Shown here piece by piece: positions 37,170-47,136 of a stretch of 64,000 bases of DNA; position 1 is the stretch's first letter, and every line of letters begins with the position of its first letter. The stretch covers positions 62,001-126,000 of the forward strand of contig NZ_JAUORV010000016.1 in assembly GCF_030548205.1 (NCBI RefSeq). Reading direction: 5' to 3'. The notes under the pieces were generated by a model. The model ran no database searches, was not told the origin of the DNA, and saw only the letters and a list, made by a program, of their open reading frames with translations. A program made the position numbers and the translations under genes. The stretch is from Aliiglaciecola sp. 3_MG-2023. GTDB lineage: Bacteria; Pseudomonadota; Gammaproteobacteria; Enterobacterales; Alteromonadaceae.

Positions 37170-39860
37170 TTAACGTAAATTTTTAAGCAGTAATTTGGCT
37201 TCTTCAGAGCCTTTTTCCACAGCCTTTTTGAGCCAACGCTTAGCCTTTTGAGGATCAGATTTTGTGCCTACTCCATTAATATAGGCTTTGGCTGTGGCTA
37301 ACATCCCCTCTACCGATCCCCATTTGGCGCTTTGTTCATAAAACACTGTAGACAACACCAAATCTTTTTTAAGTCCATTTTCCTGTTCATGCAATTGCGC
37401 TAGCCCAAACGCTGCAGCAGAATTTTGCATTCCATAGGCAATAATATAATAAGACTCCGACTTTTGCGGATTAACCTCGACCTCCTCACCACTTGCGTAT
37501 ATATAACCTAGTTCAACCAATGCACTTTGATTGTTGTTTGCCGCACTTTGTTCTAAATATTGCAATCCCTTATCAATGTTTTGCTCCCGACCTTCACCAT
37601 AAAAATAGCAATAGCCAAGATCATATAGAGCACTACTTAAACCGAACTCAACCGCTTTTTCATAGTAATCACAGGCGAGTTGATAGTCGGATTCGCCATG
37701 CTCTCCTAGATAATAAATATCAGCCAAATTTTCCGCCGCAAAACCATTTCGTTGGCTTGCGGCTTTTTGGTACCAATTGATTGCCTCATCGAGGTCCTTT
37801 TCTACTCCCTTGCCATAACGTAAAGAAGTTGCATAGTTGTTTTGCCCCGTTGAATTTCCTCCTCGCGCAGAGAATTGGTAAAAATTAACCGCTCTTTCTA
37901 AATCAACGTCTACACCTTCTCCGTGCTCATACAAATAGCCTAAATTCGCCGCGGCTCGAAAGCTGCCACGATTGACCGCTTGCACGTAATATGCAATGGA
38001 CTGCTGGAGGTTTTTTTCAACGAGTTCACCCTCTCGGTATATGATACCCAACTCAAACAAGGCATCTTTATCCCCCAACCTAGCCGCCTGCTTAAAGCGT
38101 TGCACACCCTGAGCAATATTTTTGTGATGATCAATTTCAATGAAGGCTAAACCATATGCACAACTGGCAATTTCTTGAGCGTTGCTTTGGGGATCATCGA
38201 TAACCTCTTGATAAAATGATGCCGCCAAATCGTAATTACGCTTTTCTATCTCATCAGCGTATATGTCGCCTAATCTGCAGCCCGCCAACTGAAACCCGGC
38301 GTCGAGGGATTTTTCAAAATAATCAATGGCTTGAGATAAATCTTGGCCAACGCCTCGACCAAACCGATAAGCAAGACCAAGGTTATACAGGGCGTTAGGC
38401 TCCCCTTGTTGCGCCGCTTGCTGATACCAATAGACTGCTTTTTCTCGATCTTTGCTGAGACCAAAATGCGAAAACGTGTACAAGATCCCATAGTCCAATT
38501 GGGCTTTTGCATAACCTTGTTCAGCCAACTGCTCAATAATTGCCAAACCAGTTTCACTGTCTTGTTGATTGTTCCAGTTTCCGTTCAACAAAATGTGGGC
38601 GTAGTCTAATTTTGCCCGTGGATATTTCTCCCCTAAACGTTGCAGCAAATAGGTCAGCTTTTGATTAACTAAAGGCGTGATCAGTCCAAATGTTGTGTTG
38701 TAGCCATTGATAGCATTACGCCAATACGAATAATATTCTTCAGGTAAATTAGCTAATAAATAATCAAACGCTTGGGTAAGGTTGGGTTGATTTAAAAACC
38801 CATCTAACCATGCATTGGTTGCTTCTTCAGCCCCTAGGGTCTTAACATTATATTGATATAGATGAGCAGCCTCTTCCATTTCGAAAGGATCTTGGATGGA
38901 TAACATATATTGTCCAAGTGCTGCACTGGCATTCAAAAAGCCGTTTTCTGAAAAGGTTAGCAAATCGTCCATTCTAAATTCGAATTCATTGTAATTTTGC
39001 TCATGCAAATACGCGTTAGCCAAGGCAACTGAAGCAACAGCACCTAAATTTTCAGCGTTTTCCAACGATTGAATCACTAACTCAGGATGGTCATTCTTCA
39101 GCCAGGTATTAAATTGCCAAAGAAACGCCGCGATACTTCCTGTTTGGAAACGATTCTCCATTTGTATTTTAGCGAGCTTTTTACTTTTTCCATTTTGTGG
39201 GATAAGTAGATTTTGTTGACGGGCAAAAAATTCAGTGTTTTCCACATAATAGACTGAATATTTTGAGGTTATCCTATCCATTGCGTGCACTTTGAATACA
39301 ACCTGATTCGCCAAACGAATCATTTCCATATCAAACACACTGATACCCATCCAATTAAAGATGATTTGAGCTTCGTAGAGCTCCCGAATCGTGATTGCTT
39401 CTTGAGGCGTTTTGCCACTTCCTGATTGCAACAACAAAGCGGAGATAAGATCAATCTTATGCCTAATCTGCAGAGCTTGCTCTTCGTTTAACGCCTCATC
39501 AGCACAATGCAGTGCCATTCGATAGGCCATTAAGCTGGTGTTATTTAGGGCCAAAAGCTCATTGATAGCGTGCTGATGTTGGGGGCTACAAAAATCCTCT
39601 TCTGGCCAAGAATTTAAACGTTCCAATTGGGTATTATATGGTGTAATAACCGTATTAACGTCCGCCATAAAAAACTGATTTATTTGCTGTAACCAGTATT
39701 TTTTGTCTTCACTCATATTCGCGGTATCGAAATCAAGTACGATCTTGGGAGCCATAACCTGTGTGGGTTGAGTAGTCGTTGTTGCACATCCTGCCAGTCC
39801 TCCACCAATGAGTAAGATGGAAGATATAACTTGCAAAAAAAACACCCAAGGCTGTTTCAT
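37170..39860 (-). CDS. Large Sel1-repeat lipoprotein
   Basis: This 896-residue protein starts with a signal peptide ending in the lipobox LAGC (C25), so it is a lipoprotein. The C-terminal two thirds (from about residue 430) consist of about a dozen Sel1-like repeats, for example DREKAVYWYQQAAQQGEPNALYN and later copies ending KAKRWLKKAVEKGSEEAKLLL. The N-terminal 400 residues are helical with no recognised domain. Sel1 arrays are protein-interaction scaffolds. It ends 20 bp before xerD and starts 1 bp after djlA stops, so it is co-transcribed with djlA. Function unknown. Confidence 0.85.
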   Translation of the reverse strand: MKQPWVFFLQVISSILLIGGGLAGCATTTTQPTQVMAPKIVLDFDTANMSEDKKYWLQQINQFFMADVNTVITPYNTQLERLNSWPEEDFCSPQHQHAINELLALNNTSLMAYRMALHCADEALNEEQALQIRHKIDLISALLLQSGSGKTPQEAITIRELYEAQIIFNWMGISVFDMEMIRLANQVVFKVHAMDRITSKYSVYYVENTEFFARQQNLLIPQNGKSKKLAKIQMENRFQTGSIAAFLWQFNTWLKNDHPELVIQSLENAENLGAVASVALANAYLHEQNYNEFEFRMDDLLTFSENGFLNASAALGQYMLSIQDPFEMEEAAHLYQYNVKTLGAEEATNAWLDGFLNQPNLTQAFDYLLANLPEEYYSYWRNAINGYNTTFGLITPLVNQKLTYLLQRLGEKYPRAKLDYAHILLNGNWNNQQDSETGLAIIEQLAEQGYAKAQLDYGILYTFSHFGLSKDREKAVYWYQQAAQQGEPNALYNLGLAYRFGRGVGQDLSQAIDYFEKSLDAGFQLAGCRLGDIYADEIEKRNYDLAASFYQEVIDDPQSNAQEIASCAYGLAFIEIDHHKNIAQGVQRFKQAARLGDKDALFELGIIYREGELVEKNLQQSIAYYVQAVNRGSFRAAANLGYLYEHGEGVDVDLERAVNFYQFSARGGNSTGQNNYATSLRYGKGVEKDLDEAINWYQKAASQRNGFAAENLADIYYLGEHGESDYQLACDYYEKAVEFGLSSALYDLGYCYFYGEGREQNIDKGLQYLEQSAANNNQSALVELGYIYASGEEVEVNPQKSESYYIIAYGMQNSAAAFGLAQLHEQENGLKKDLVLSTVFYEQSAKWGSVEGMLATAKAYINGVGTKSDPQKAKRWLKKAVEKGSEEAKLLLKNLR

Positions 39861-39861
39861 A

Positions 39862-40710
39862 TCATTTGAACCCTTTGACTTGTTTAATCAAATCATAAGC
39901 CGATTGTATATCCTGGGCCTTATTTTTTGCTATTTCAATAGCTTGTTTCGGTAGGCCTTTAGACACCAGTTTATCAGGGTGATATTCGGTCATCAGTTTG
40001 CGATACGCCTTTTTGATCGTCCGTCCGTCGTCGTTTTCATTCACCCCTAATATTTTATAAGCATCCGCTAACGATTGTTGTTGGGAATAATGAGGTTGCT
40101 GAGAATGAGTGCGACCACGGCTACCGCCTGCTTGCCCCGTACGGAAACGTATTTCCGCTTCATACATGGAAAGTAAATACAGAAACTCATGCTCTTTAAA
40201 ACCTAAATGACGGGCTGCACTTTCCAATACATGCTGTTCTTTTTTATCTAATTTGCCATCCACAAAGGCCGCTTGAATGAGAATCTCTAAGAAGACTTGT
40301 AAGACATCTCGGCGACCATGACAAGACGCTTTAAACTCGCGCAACACCTCTTCCACTGGAAAGTCATTTGCTTTACCTTCACGAAAAGCTTGTTGCGCTT
40401 CCTTGCGAGTATCCCCTTGTAGATTCATTTGATCCATCAGGGCCGTGGCCATGCGAATTTCAGAATCCGTCACTTGGCCATCAGCTTTAGCGATGTGCCC
40501 CATAAGGGAAAATAACGCATGAAAAAATATCGCTTGGGATTTCAGTTCATCTTGACTGGTAAAAAACCGACTGAAGCCTCCCATCTGATTGAAATCGCGA
40601 CTGTATCCCTTATCAAAAAAGTGGCCTATGATATATCCAATTAGTGCTCCTATCGGGCCTCGGAACATAAACCCAAAGACAGTTCCTAACACTCTTCCCC
40701 AAATCGGCAT
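39862..40710 (-). CDS. djlA: Membrane-anchored J-domain co-chaperone DjlA
   Basis: A 282-residue protein: N-terminal glycine-rich membrane segment (about residues 5-30, VFGFMFRGPIGALIGYIIG), a TerB-like helical domain (about 50-190) and a C-terminal J domain (about 217-282) with the HPD motif in EYHPDKLV. DjlA recruits DnaK at the inner membrane. The murU-djlA spacing is 2 bp. In E. coli djlA sits next to lptD, and here it is separated from lptD by murU and amgK. Confidence 0.95.
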   Translation of the reverse strand: MPIWGRVLGTVFGFMFRGPIGALIGYIIGHFFDKGYSRDFNQMGGFSRFFTSQDELKSQAIFFHALFSLMGHIAKADGQVTDSEIRMATALMDQMNLQGDTRKEAQQAFREGKANDFPVEEVLREFKASCHGRRDVLQVFLEILIQAAFVDGKLDKKEQHVLESAARHLGFKEHEFLYLLSMYEAEIRFRTGQAGGSRGRTHSQQPHYSQQQSLADAYKILGVNENDDGRTIKKAYRKLMTEYHPDKLVSKGLPKQAIEIAKNKAQDIQSAYDLIKQVKGFK

Positions 40711-40712
40711 TA

Positions 40713-41390
40713 TTACCCTTCCATATTATTAATTTGTGCTAAACGTTGTGGTGTACCTATATCAAACCAAATACCAGAATGATGCTGACCTGAAAGTTGG
40801 CCTTTATCTGCTAAGTCAAAAAGAAGCGGGGCCAATGATGATTTACGCCCTTCAAGGTTAGCGAATAAATTCACATCATAAACAGCTATTCCGCTAAAAG
40901 TGAATTGTTTTGGTGACTGACGCACAACGGTGTTTTCATTTAAACTAAAGTCGCCCTTTACGTTATGTGGGGGGTTATCGACTAAAACCAAATGGCCTTT
41001 GCTGCCATTTAACCCATCGGGTAGACAACTAAACTCAAAATCAGAGTAAACATCCCCATTTATCACTGCAAAGTAACGCTGTTCACGCAAACAGGCTTTA
41101 ATGATTGGCAATGCGTTGATTATTCCACCGGCAGTTTCCAGTGCGTCAGTTTCTGCTGAGTAATGAATATGCAGATTGTAACGCTCGCCACTGCCTAGAT
41201 AGTGTTCAATTTGCTCACCCAACCAGGCATGATTGATGACCACATGCTCAAAGCCAGCAGCGGCTAACTTTTCCAAGTGAAGTTCGATTAACGCTTTCCC
41301 TCTAACCTTTAACAAAGGTTTAGGAGTCGTATCCGTAAGCGGCCGCATTCGCTCACCTCTGCCCGCAGCCAAAATCATCGCGACTTTCAC
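40713..41390 (-). CDS. murU: N-acetylmuramate alpha-1-phosphate uridylyltransferase
   Basis: A 225-residue nucleotidyltransferase with signature LAAGRGERMRPLTDTTPKPLL at residues 7-27, INGDVYSDFEF near 112 and WFDIGTPQRL near the end. It overlaps the upstream kinase gene by 4 bases. The kinase-nucleotidyltransferase pair next to lptD is the AmgK-MurU pair known in Pseudomonas. It converts recycled MurNAc to UDP-MurNAc, bypassing de novo synthesis and giving fosfomycin tolerance. The general family could also be a sugar-phosphate nucleotidyltransferase; context favours MurU. Confidence 0.9.
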   Translation of the reverse strand: MKVAMILAAGRGERMRPLTDTTPKPLLKVRGKALIELHLEKLAAAGFEHVVINHAWLGEQIEHYLGSGERYNLHIHYSAETDALETAGGIINALPIIKACLREQRYFAVINGDVYSDFEFSCLPDGLNGSKGHLVLVDNPPHNVKGDFSLNENTVVRQSPKQFTFSGIAVYDVNLFANLEGRKSSLAPLLFDLADKGQLSGQHHSGIWFDIGTPQRLAQINNMEG

Positions 41391-42388
41391 TTAGATAACT
41401 CCAATAATTTAGGTTTAATTGTGTTTTCTATTAGTGCAACCAGGTCTGTTAACTCTGCATACTGGCTCCCCACCTCGAGAATATATTCTAAGGTTCGTGG
41501 AATATGCGTTAAATAGTCATTTTTGCCATCGCGGTGGAAAAGTCGACAAAAAATTCCACTCGCTTTAAGGTGTCGTTGTAAGCCTGTAAGATCAAACCAA
41601 CGGGAGAAATCTTGCCATTGATATTGCCCATAAAAACGCTGGTGAAACTCACGTAGTAAAGAATCGACTAATTCCCTGGGCCATTTTTGATAGCAATCTC
41701 TTAATAACGATACCGCATCATAAGTAATAGGGCCAATCACCGCATCTTGAAAATCAATCACGCCAATATCGCCATTGTCCAATAACATCAAATTACGACT
41801 ATGGAAATCTCTATGCACCCCTACTTGCGGTTGAGATTTAAATGTTTGATGCAAAAATTCATAGCATTTATCCACTGTATCCTGTTGGTTTTTTGTTAGC
41901 TTGATGTTTAAATGCACCTCAATTAACCAGTGGGTAAAAATGTACTTTTCTTTTCCTAGCAACTCGTTATCGTACAAAGGTAAAGGTTGGCCGTTGGTCA
42001 CCGTACAGGATTGAATTGCAGGAATTTGATTAAGTGCTTGAGTATATAGTGGATGCATCGAATCCAAATTTAATCCTTGGCTGAATTGCATATCGCCAAA
42101 GTCTTGTAAGCAATAGAAACCGCGTTTGGGATCATGCGCTAGCACTTTGGGCACTATAACTTGATGTTGGAAATAGGCATTGGCAAGATTGACAAATTTT
42201 GAGCTATCTTCGAATTCTGGTGGAGCATCTACCGCAATAATTGAGGTATGACTGACTTCATCCCAAAATCGAAAATAGCGACGAAAACTTGCATCACCAA
42301 AAATCATTTCTATGTTCTGGCATTTAAACGCGGTGGAAGAATTTATCCATTCTAACAATGCCTGCTTAATTTGCACTATTTGTGTCAC
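41387..42388 (-). CDS. amgK: Anomeric MurNAc/GlcNAc kinase
   Basis: A 333-residue phosphotransferase (APH fold). Brenner-type motif VGVHRDFHSRNLML near residue 193 and the metal site GVIDFQDAVIGPITYD near 212 are intact; YCLQDFGDMQFSQ near 92 fits the ATP lobe. In Pseudomonas AmgK phosphorylates the anomeric carbon of MurNAc for MurU. Its stop overlaps the murU start (ATGA). It diverges from lptD across 177 bp. Confidence 0.9.
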   Translation of the reverse strand: MTQIVQIKQALLEWINSSTAFKCQNIEMIFGDASFRRYFRFWDEVSHTSIIAVDAPPEFEDSSKFVNLANAYFQHQVIVPKVLAHDPKRGFYCLQDFGDMQFSQGLNLDSMHPLYTQALNQIPAIQSCTVTNGQPLPLYDNELLGKEKYIFTHWLIEVHLNIKLTKNQQDTVDKCYEFLHQTFKSQPQVGVHRDFHSRNLMLLDNGDIGVIDFQDAVIGPITYDAVSLLRDCYQKWPRELVDSLLREFHQRFYGQYQWQDFSRWFDLTGLQRHLKASGIFCRLFHRDGKNDYLTHIPRTLEYILEVGSQYAELTDLVALIENTIKPKLLELSK

Positions 42389-42565
42389 GTTTTACCTCAT
42401 ATTTGTGGTATAAATATAGCCAATGCGAAAGCATAATAGATCAAAGGAAATCCATTGTGGTGTATTTTTTGGGAAGTTTATTAGTAAATCGTGTTCAAGT
42501 ACTTAAAATTTACACTTTTAATGTCGATTATCGACCTCTACATGGCAATTTAACTTAGACCCTGT

Positions 42566-44788
42566 ATGCAAATTAACCATATCACTTCTATCCTCCTAAC
42601 ATGCACCGTTGGGAGTGTTGCAGCTCAAGTACAGCCAATATCTTCTTGTAAAGTTAATACACAAGAGTTTATTGCTGACCAATCTATTTTAGCCGATCAA
42701 ATTAGAGTCAAAGCCAACCGCGCTGAAATTAAACAAAACCGGTATGCAACATTCGAGGGCGATATCGTCATTGATAACGAAAAAGCCCGTATTCTGGCCG
42801 ACAATGCAACCATAGACAAAGATAATACAGAATTAAAGGCCTCTGGGGATGTGAGTTATAACGACAATTTAATGGTCGTGCAAAGCAGCGATGTTCGGTT
42901 AAACACAACCTCGGGTCAATTGTCCATGAATAACACCGAATATCACTTACGCCAATTCGGAGGCAGAGGTGCCGCCGGGGTAATCGATATTGATGAGCAA
43001 GTGGGAATTGAGTTAACTGATGTCAGCTACACAACCTGCCCGGAAGGTGATGAAGATTGGAAAATAAATGCTAGCAGCATCAAAATTGAAGAAGATGCTT
43101 TGTGGGGAGAAGCGATTAACACTGTCTTTTACTTGAAAGACATTCCTGTTTTTTATCTACCCTATTTTGTTTTTCCGGTGTCGGACCAACGACAAACCGG
43201 ATTATTATTTCCAGAGATCACCACCTCTAGCACAACGGGATTAGATTACGAACAACCGTTCTACTGGAATATTGCGGAAAATTACGACGCTACCTTTTCA
43301 CCTCGGGTCATGACTGACCTTGGGGTAATGTTAAAAACCGAATTTCGCTATCTAACTGAGCAAAGTACTGGACAAGTCAATATCGAATATTTGGATGATG
43401 ATAAAAGTACCGGTGATAGTGATGCCAGATACTTTTATCGACTGTTGAATTCCACCAGCATCGGAAACAATTGGCACTTAAACATTGATTACAATGCGTT
43501 GAGTGACGATAACTATATTGTGGACTTTGGCTCAGATTTTTATAATCGAGCAGACACCCACTTATACCAAACAATGGCCCTGAATTATTACAGCGATAAG
43601 TTAGATTTCTCCCTTCACGTGAGAGATTTTGAAATTATTGGTGATCATCCAACCAATTATCGCGCACTACCTGAGCTAAAACTGAATTATCAAACGGATA
43701 TGTTTGCTGGATTAGAATTTCGAATTAATTCAGAACTTGCTTATTTTGAAAATAAGCAGTCAGACTTACCCAAAGCAACGCGATTACATTTAGCTCCAAG
43801 CGTCGCCTTGCCTTTGCAGGCCCATTGGGGGGAGTTTTTAGCAGAAGCCACTTTATTGAATACCTATTATCGTCAAGATAACATTGAAGGAACTGAGCTG
43901 GCAAAGCGCACTAATCGCTCTTTGACCCAAGGTCGGGTTTATGGCGCTTTACATTTCGAAAAGGATATTGAGTGGTTCGATAACGAATTAAGACAAACCT
44001 TAGAACCTAAAATTCAATACTTATATACCAGTTACGAAGACCAGAATGATATAGGGCTTTATGATACAACTCGCCTTTTAAATGACTTTAATGGGTTATT
44101 TCGTGGACAGGAATTTACTGGCCTAGACCGAATTAGTGATAACAATCAGGTGACCGTGGGGTTAACAACAAGAATATTAGATGAAAATAGTCGGGAACAA
44201 TTTGCCCTTAGTTTAGGTCAAATTTTCTATCTCAAAGAGAACCGTGTAGTCGCAGCCAGTAAAGATGAAGATCAATCTGCCCTAGCTTCTGAATTAGATT
44301 GGAAAATAGGCAGTAAATGGTTTGCCCATTCAGAAATACAGATTGCCACTAAAACTGATAAAGTAGAGCGCAGCAGTATTTCATTGGAATATCAATTAAG
44401 TGAAGATAAAATATTTCAGTTGAATCACAGATTTGTGCGTAATTTATCCGGCGAAAAAATCGATCAAATGGGTGTGACGGCAAGTTGGCCATTGGCTAAA
44501 AATTGGCACTGGGTAGGTAGATGGTATAAAGATTTGAACACCCAACGTACCATTGAAACCTATACCGGTATTCAGTACGAGTCATGTTGTTGGGCAGTCA
44601 GCATTGTTGGCCAGCGATACTTAAGCAACCGGTTTGATGACAGTGGAATACAAGATACACAGGAATTTGAGACCAGTGTTAATTTGAAATTTAGCTTTAA
44701 ATTTACCGGTGGCGAAGCTAGCTCGAGTCGCCGAGATATGCTCGAAGATGGTCTTTTTGGTTATCGCCAATCTTACCTGATAAATTAA
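42566..44788 (+). CDS. lptD: LPS-assembly outer-membrane protein LptD
   Basis: A 740-residue protein with signal peptide (about 1-20), an N-terminal OstA jellyroll domain (about 40-170) and a 26-strand-type barrel. The four cysteines of LptD are found at C28 (SSCKVN), in YTTCPEGDEDW and in the pair ESCCWAVS, so the inter-domain disulfides needed for function can form. PVFYLPYFVFPVSDQRQTG is characteristic. With LptE it inserts LPS into the outer leaflet. First gene of lptD-surA-pdxA-rsmA-apaG-apaH; SurA is its folding chaperone. Confidence 0.96.
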   Translation: MQINHITSILLTCTVGSVAAQVQPISSCKVNTQEFIADQSILADQIRVKANRAEIKQNRYATFEGDIVIDNEKARILADNATIDKDNTELKASGDVSYNDNLMVVQSSDVRLNTTSGQLSMNNTEYHLRQFGGRGAAGVIDIDEQVGIELTDVSYTTCPEGDEDWKINASSIKIEEDALWGEAINTVFYLKDIPVFYLPYFVFPVSDQRQTGLLFPEITTSSTTGLDYEQPFYWNIAENYDATFSPRVMTDLGVMLKTEFRYLTEQSTGQVNIEYLDDDKSTGDSDARYFYRLLNSTSIGNNWHLNIDYNALSDDNYIVDFGSDFYNRADTHLYQTMALNYYSDKLDFSLHVRDFEIIGDHPTNYRALPELKLNYQTDMFAGLEFRINSELAYFENKQSDLPKATRLHLAPSVALPLQAHWGEFLAEATLLNTYYRQDNIEGTELAKRTNRSLTQGRVYGALHFEKDIEWFDNELRQTLEPKIQYLYTSYEDQNDIGLYDTTRLLNDFNGLFRGQEFTGLDRISDNNQVTVGLTTRILDENSREQFALSLGQIFYLKENRVVAASKDEDQSALASELDWKIGSKWFAHSEIQIATKTDKVERSSISLEYQLSEDKIFQLNHRFVRNLSGEKIDQMGVTASWPLAKNWHWVGRWYKDLNTQRTIETYTGIQYESCCWAVSIVGQRYLSNRFDDSGIQDTQEFETSVNLKFSFKFTGGEASSSRRDMLEDGLFGYRQSYLIN

Positions 44789-44849
44789 TAACAGATATAA
44801 TGTCCAAATTGCGGACATTTTCACAACGTTTTGAGTAAAAGTAATAAAC

Positions 44850-46151
44850 ATGAAATTATTAGTCGTCGTTATAGCTTTAACCACACTTCTTAGCTTTCAA
44901 AGTGTGGCACAACAGGTTTCACTAGATAAAGTAGCCGTTATTGTTGATCAAGGAGTCATTTTAGAAAGTGAAATAGATGCTTTGGTTGGACAGGTGAAGC
45001 GCAATGCAGAAACCAACAATCAAACTCTACCTTCAGATCGCGCCCTGCGCACCCAAGCCATTGAAAAATTAGTCACAGATAATTTGCAAACCCAAATGGC
45101 TGAAAAAATGGGGATACAAATAAGCGATCCTCAGCTCGATCAAACCATCGCGGGGATTGCAGCGAATAATAATTTATCAATGGATCAATTCAGAGCCGCC
45201 ATTGCCAAAGATGGGATTCCTTTTGAAGTCTACCGTGAAGACATTCGTAAAGAGTTGATCACCCAAGAAGTGCGACGTGCAAACGTACGTAGAAGAGTTT
45301 ATATCACACCGCAAGAAATTGAGAACTTAGTGAAGTTAATTGATGAGCAAGGTGCGGAGCAAGCGGAATACAACTTGGGACATATATTAATTGGCTTTCC
45401 TCCCCAGCCTACAGATGAAGATATTGCCAAAGCGAAATCAACCGCAGATAAAGTATTAGAACTACTCAACAGTGGTTCTGATTTCACACGAATTGCAATC
45501 GCTTCATCGTCGGGTTCTAAGGCGCTAGAGGGCGGTGATTTAGGTTGGATGAATATCAACTCCATGCCCACTCTTTTTGCAGAAGCCGTGCAAGATAAAG
45601 GCAAAGATGAAATTGTTGGGCCGATTCGAAGTGGAGCTGGATTTCATATTTTAAAAGTGAAAGATTTACGTGGTATCGAAGTTGTAAAAGTACAAGAAGT
45701 AAATGCCAGACATATACTGATTAAACCTTCGGTAATATTAAGTGATGAAAAAGCCAAGGAAAAACTAGAAGAATTCCGTAAACAAATTATTGACGGCGAA
45801 GCGACTTTTGAAGACCTTGCGAAAGAGCACTCTGCCGACCCGGGTTCGGCAATTAAAGGGGGCGAATTAGGCTGGAATGACCCTAATATCTATGTACCCG
45901 CGTTTAAAGATGCCTTAAGTAAATTAGAAAAGGATGAAATTGGTCAACCGTTTCGCTCTTCACATGGCTGGCACTTAGTGCAGCTGATCGATAAGCGAGT
46001 TGATGATGCCACCGACAAGCGCAAAGAAGACAAAGCTTATCAGCTTATTTTTAATCGTAAATTTACTGAAGAAACCGATGCTTGGTTGAGAGAGATGCGC
46101 GATGCTGCTTATATCGAAGTGTTAGAGACCTCATCTGAATTAGGAAGTTAA
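44850..46151 (+). CDS. surA: Periplasmic chaperone SurA
   Basis: A 433-residue precursor with signal peptide ending near AQQ (residue 23), an N-terminal chaperone domain, and two parvulin domains at about 174-275 (YNLGHILIGFP) and 285-385 (NARHILIKPS with GSAIKGGELGW). It escorts outer-membrane proteins, including LptD, to the BAM complex. It lies 61 bp after lptD as in E. coli. Confidence 0.96.
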   Translation: MKLLVVVIALTTLLSFQSVAQQVSLDKVAVIVDQGVILESEIDALVGQVKRNAETNNQTLPSDRALRTQAIEKLVTDNLQTQMAEKMGIQISDPQLDQTIAGIAANNNLSMDQFRAAIAKDGIPFEVYREDIRKELITQEVRRANVRRRVYITPQEIENLVKLIDEQGAEQAEYNLGHILIGFPPQPTDEDIAKAKSTADKVLELLNSGSDFTRIAIASSSGSKALEGGDLGWMNINSMPTLFAEAVQDKGKDEIVGPIRSGAGFHILKVKDLRGIEVVKVQEVNARHILIKPSVILSDEKAKEKLEEFRKQIIDGEATFEDLAKEHSADPGSAIKGGELGWNDPNIYVPAFKDALSKLEKDEIGQPFRSSHGWHLVQLIDKRVDDATDKRKEDKAYQLIFNRKFTEETDAWLREMRDAAYIEVLETSSELGS

Positions 46152-46155
46152 ATAA

Positions 46156-47136
46156 TTGCCCTTTAAAATAGCCATCACGCCAGGAGAACCCGCGGGAGTT
46201 GGTCCTGACCTTATTATTCAGCTAGCACAAAAAAAGTGGGACGCTCAATTAGTCGTATTTGCTGACCGGAACATGTTAACTGAACGAGCAGCAATGCTTG
46301 ATCTGCCTTTGACGTTGCTTGATTATGAAAATGGTGTTGCCCAGGTGCAAGGGCCAGGGCAACTATACATCATTGATATTCCGACAAAAGTAAAAGTCGT
46401 TGCTGGTCAACTCGATGCTAAAAACGGCTTATATGTTGTGGAGACCTTACGCCAGGCCTGCGCCAAAAACATGAATCAAGAGTTTGACGCGGTTGTCACA
46501 GGTCCGGTGAATAAAGGCATTATTAACGAGGCTGGTATTTCCTTCAGTGGGCATACCGAGTATTTTGCCAGCCAATCAAACACCCAAGACGTGGTTATGA
46601 TGTTATCCACAGAAGGCTTGCGAGTTGTATTAGCCACTACTCATATCCCGTTAGCTTATGTGGCAAAGGCGATAACCCGTGAAAGGTTACATAAAGTGTT
46701 GCACATTGTGCATACCGATATGAAGCTTAAATTTGGCATACCCACGCCGCATATTTTTGTATGTGGTCTAAACCCCCATGCAGGTGAAGATGGACATTTA
46801 GGGCGCGAAGAAATCGATATAATTATACCTGCATTAGATGAGTTACGTGAGCAAGGGCTGAAGATAACGGGTCCTTTACCAGCAGACACTATGTTTCAAG
46901 AAAAGTATATGCAGCAAGCTGACGTTATTCTGACCATGTTCCATGACCAAGGGTTGCCAGTGTTAAAATACAAAGGCTTTGGTAAGTCGGTTAATACCAC
47001 CTTAGGCCTACCCTTTATTCGTACATCAGTTGACCATGGAACGGCATTAGATTTGGCTGGAAAAGGCGAAGCCAATCCAGGAAGCTTCGAATGTGCCATC
47101 AATGACGCCCTAAAATTGGCAGTAAAACGTATATGA
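46156..47136 (+). CDS. pdxA: 4-hydroxythreonine-4-phosphate dehydrogenase
   Basis: The 326-residue pyridoxal-phosphate biosynthesis enzyme. [14 protein letters not shown] at the N-terminus, [22 protein letters not shown] and [12 protein letters not shown] with metal-binding His are characteristic. The start is a TTG, preceded by AGGAAG inside the surA 3' end; there is no closer ATG. Its stop overlaps the rsmA start in ATGA. Confidence 0.96.
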   Translation: MPFKIAITPGEPAGVGPDLIIQLAQKKWDAQLVVFADRNMLTERAAMLDLPLTLLDYENGVAQVQGPGQLYIIDIPTKVKVVAGQLDAKNGLYVVETLRQACAKNMNQEFDAVVTGPVNKGIINEAGISFSGHTEYFASQSNTQDVVMMLSTEGLRVVLATTHIPLAYVAKAITRERLHKVLHIVHTDMKLKFGIPTPHIFVCGLNPHAGEDGHLGREEIDIIIPALDELREQGLKITGPLPADTMFQEKYMQQADVILTMFHDQGLPVLKYKGFGKSVNTTLGLPFIRTSVDHGTALDLAGKGEANPGSFECAINDALKLAVKRI

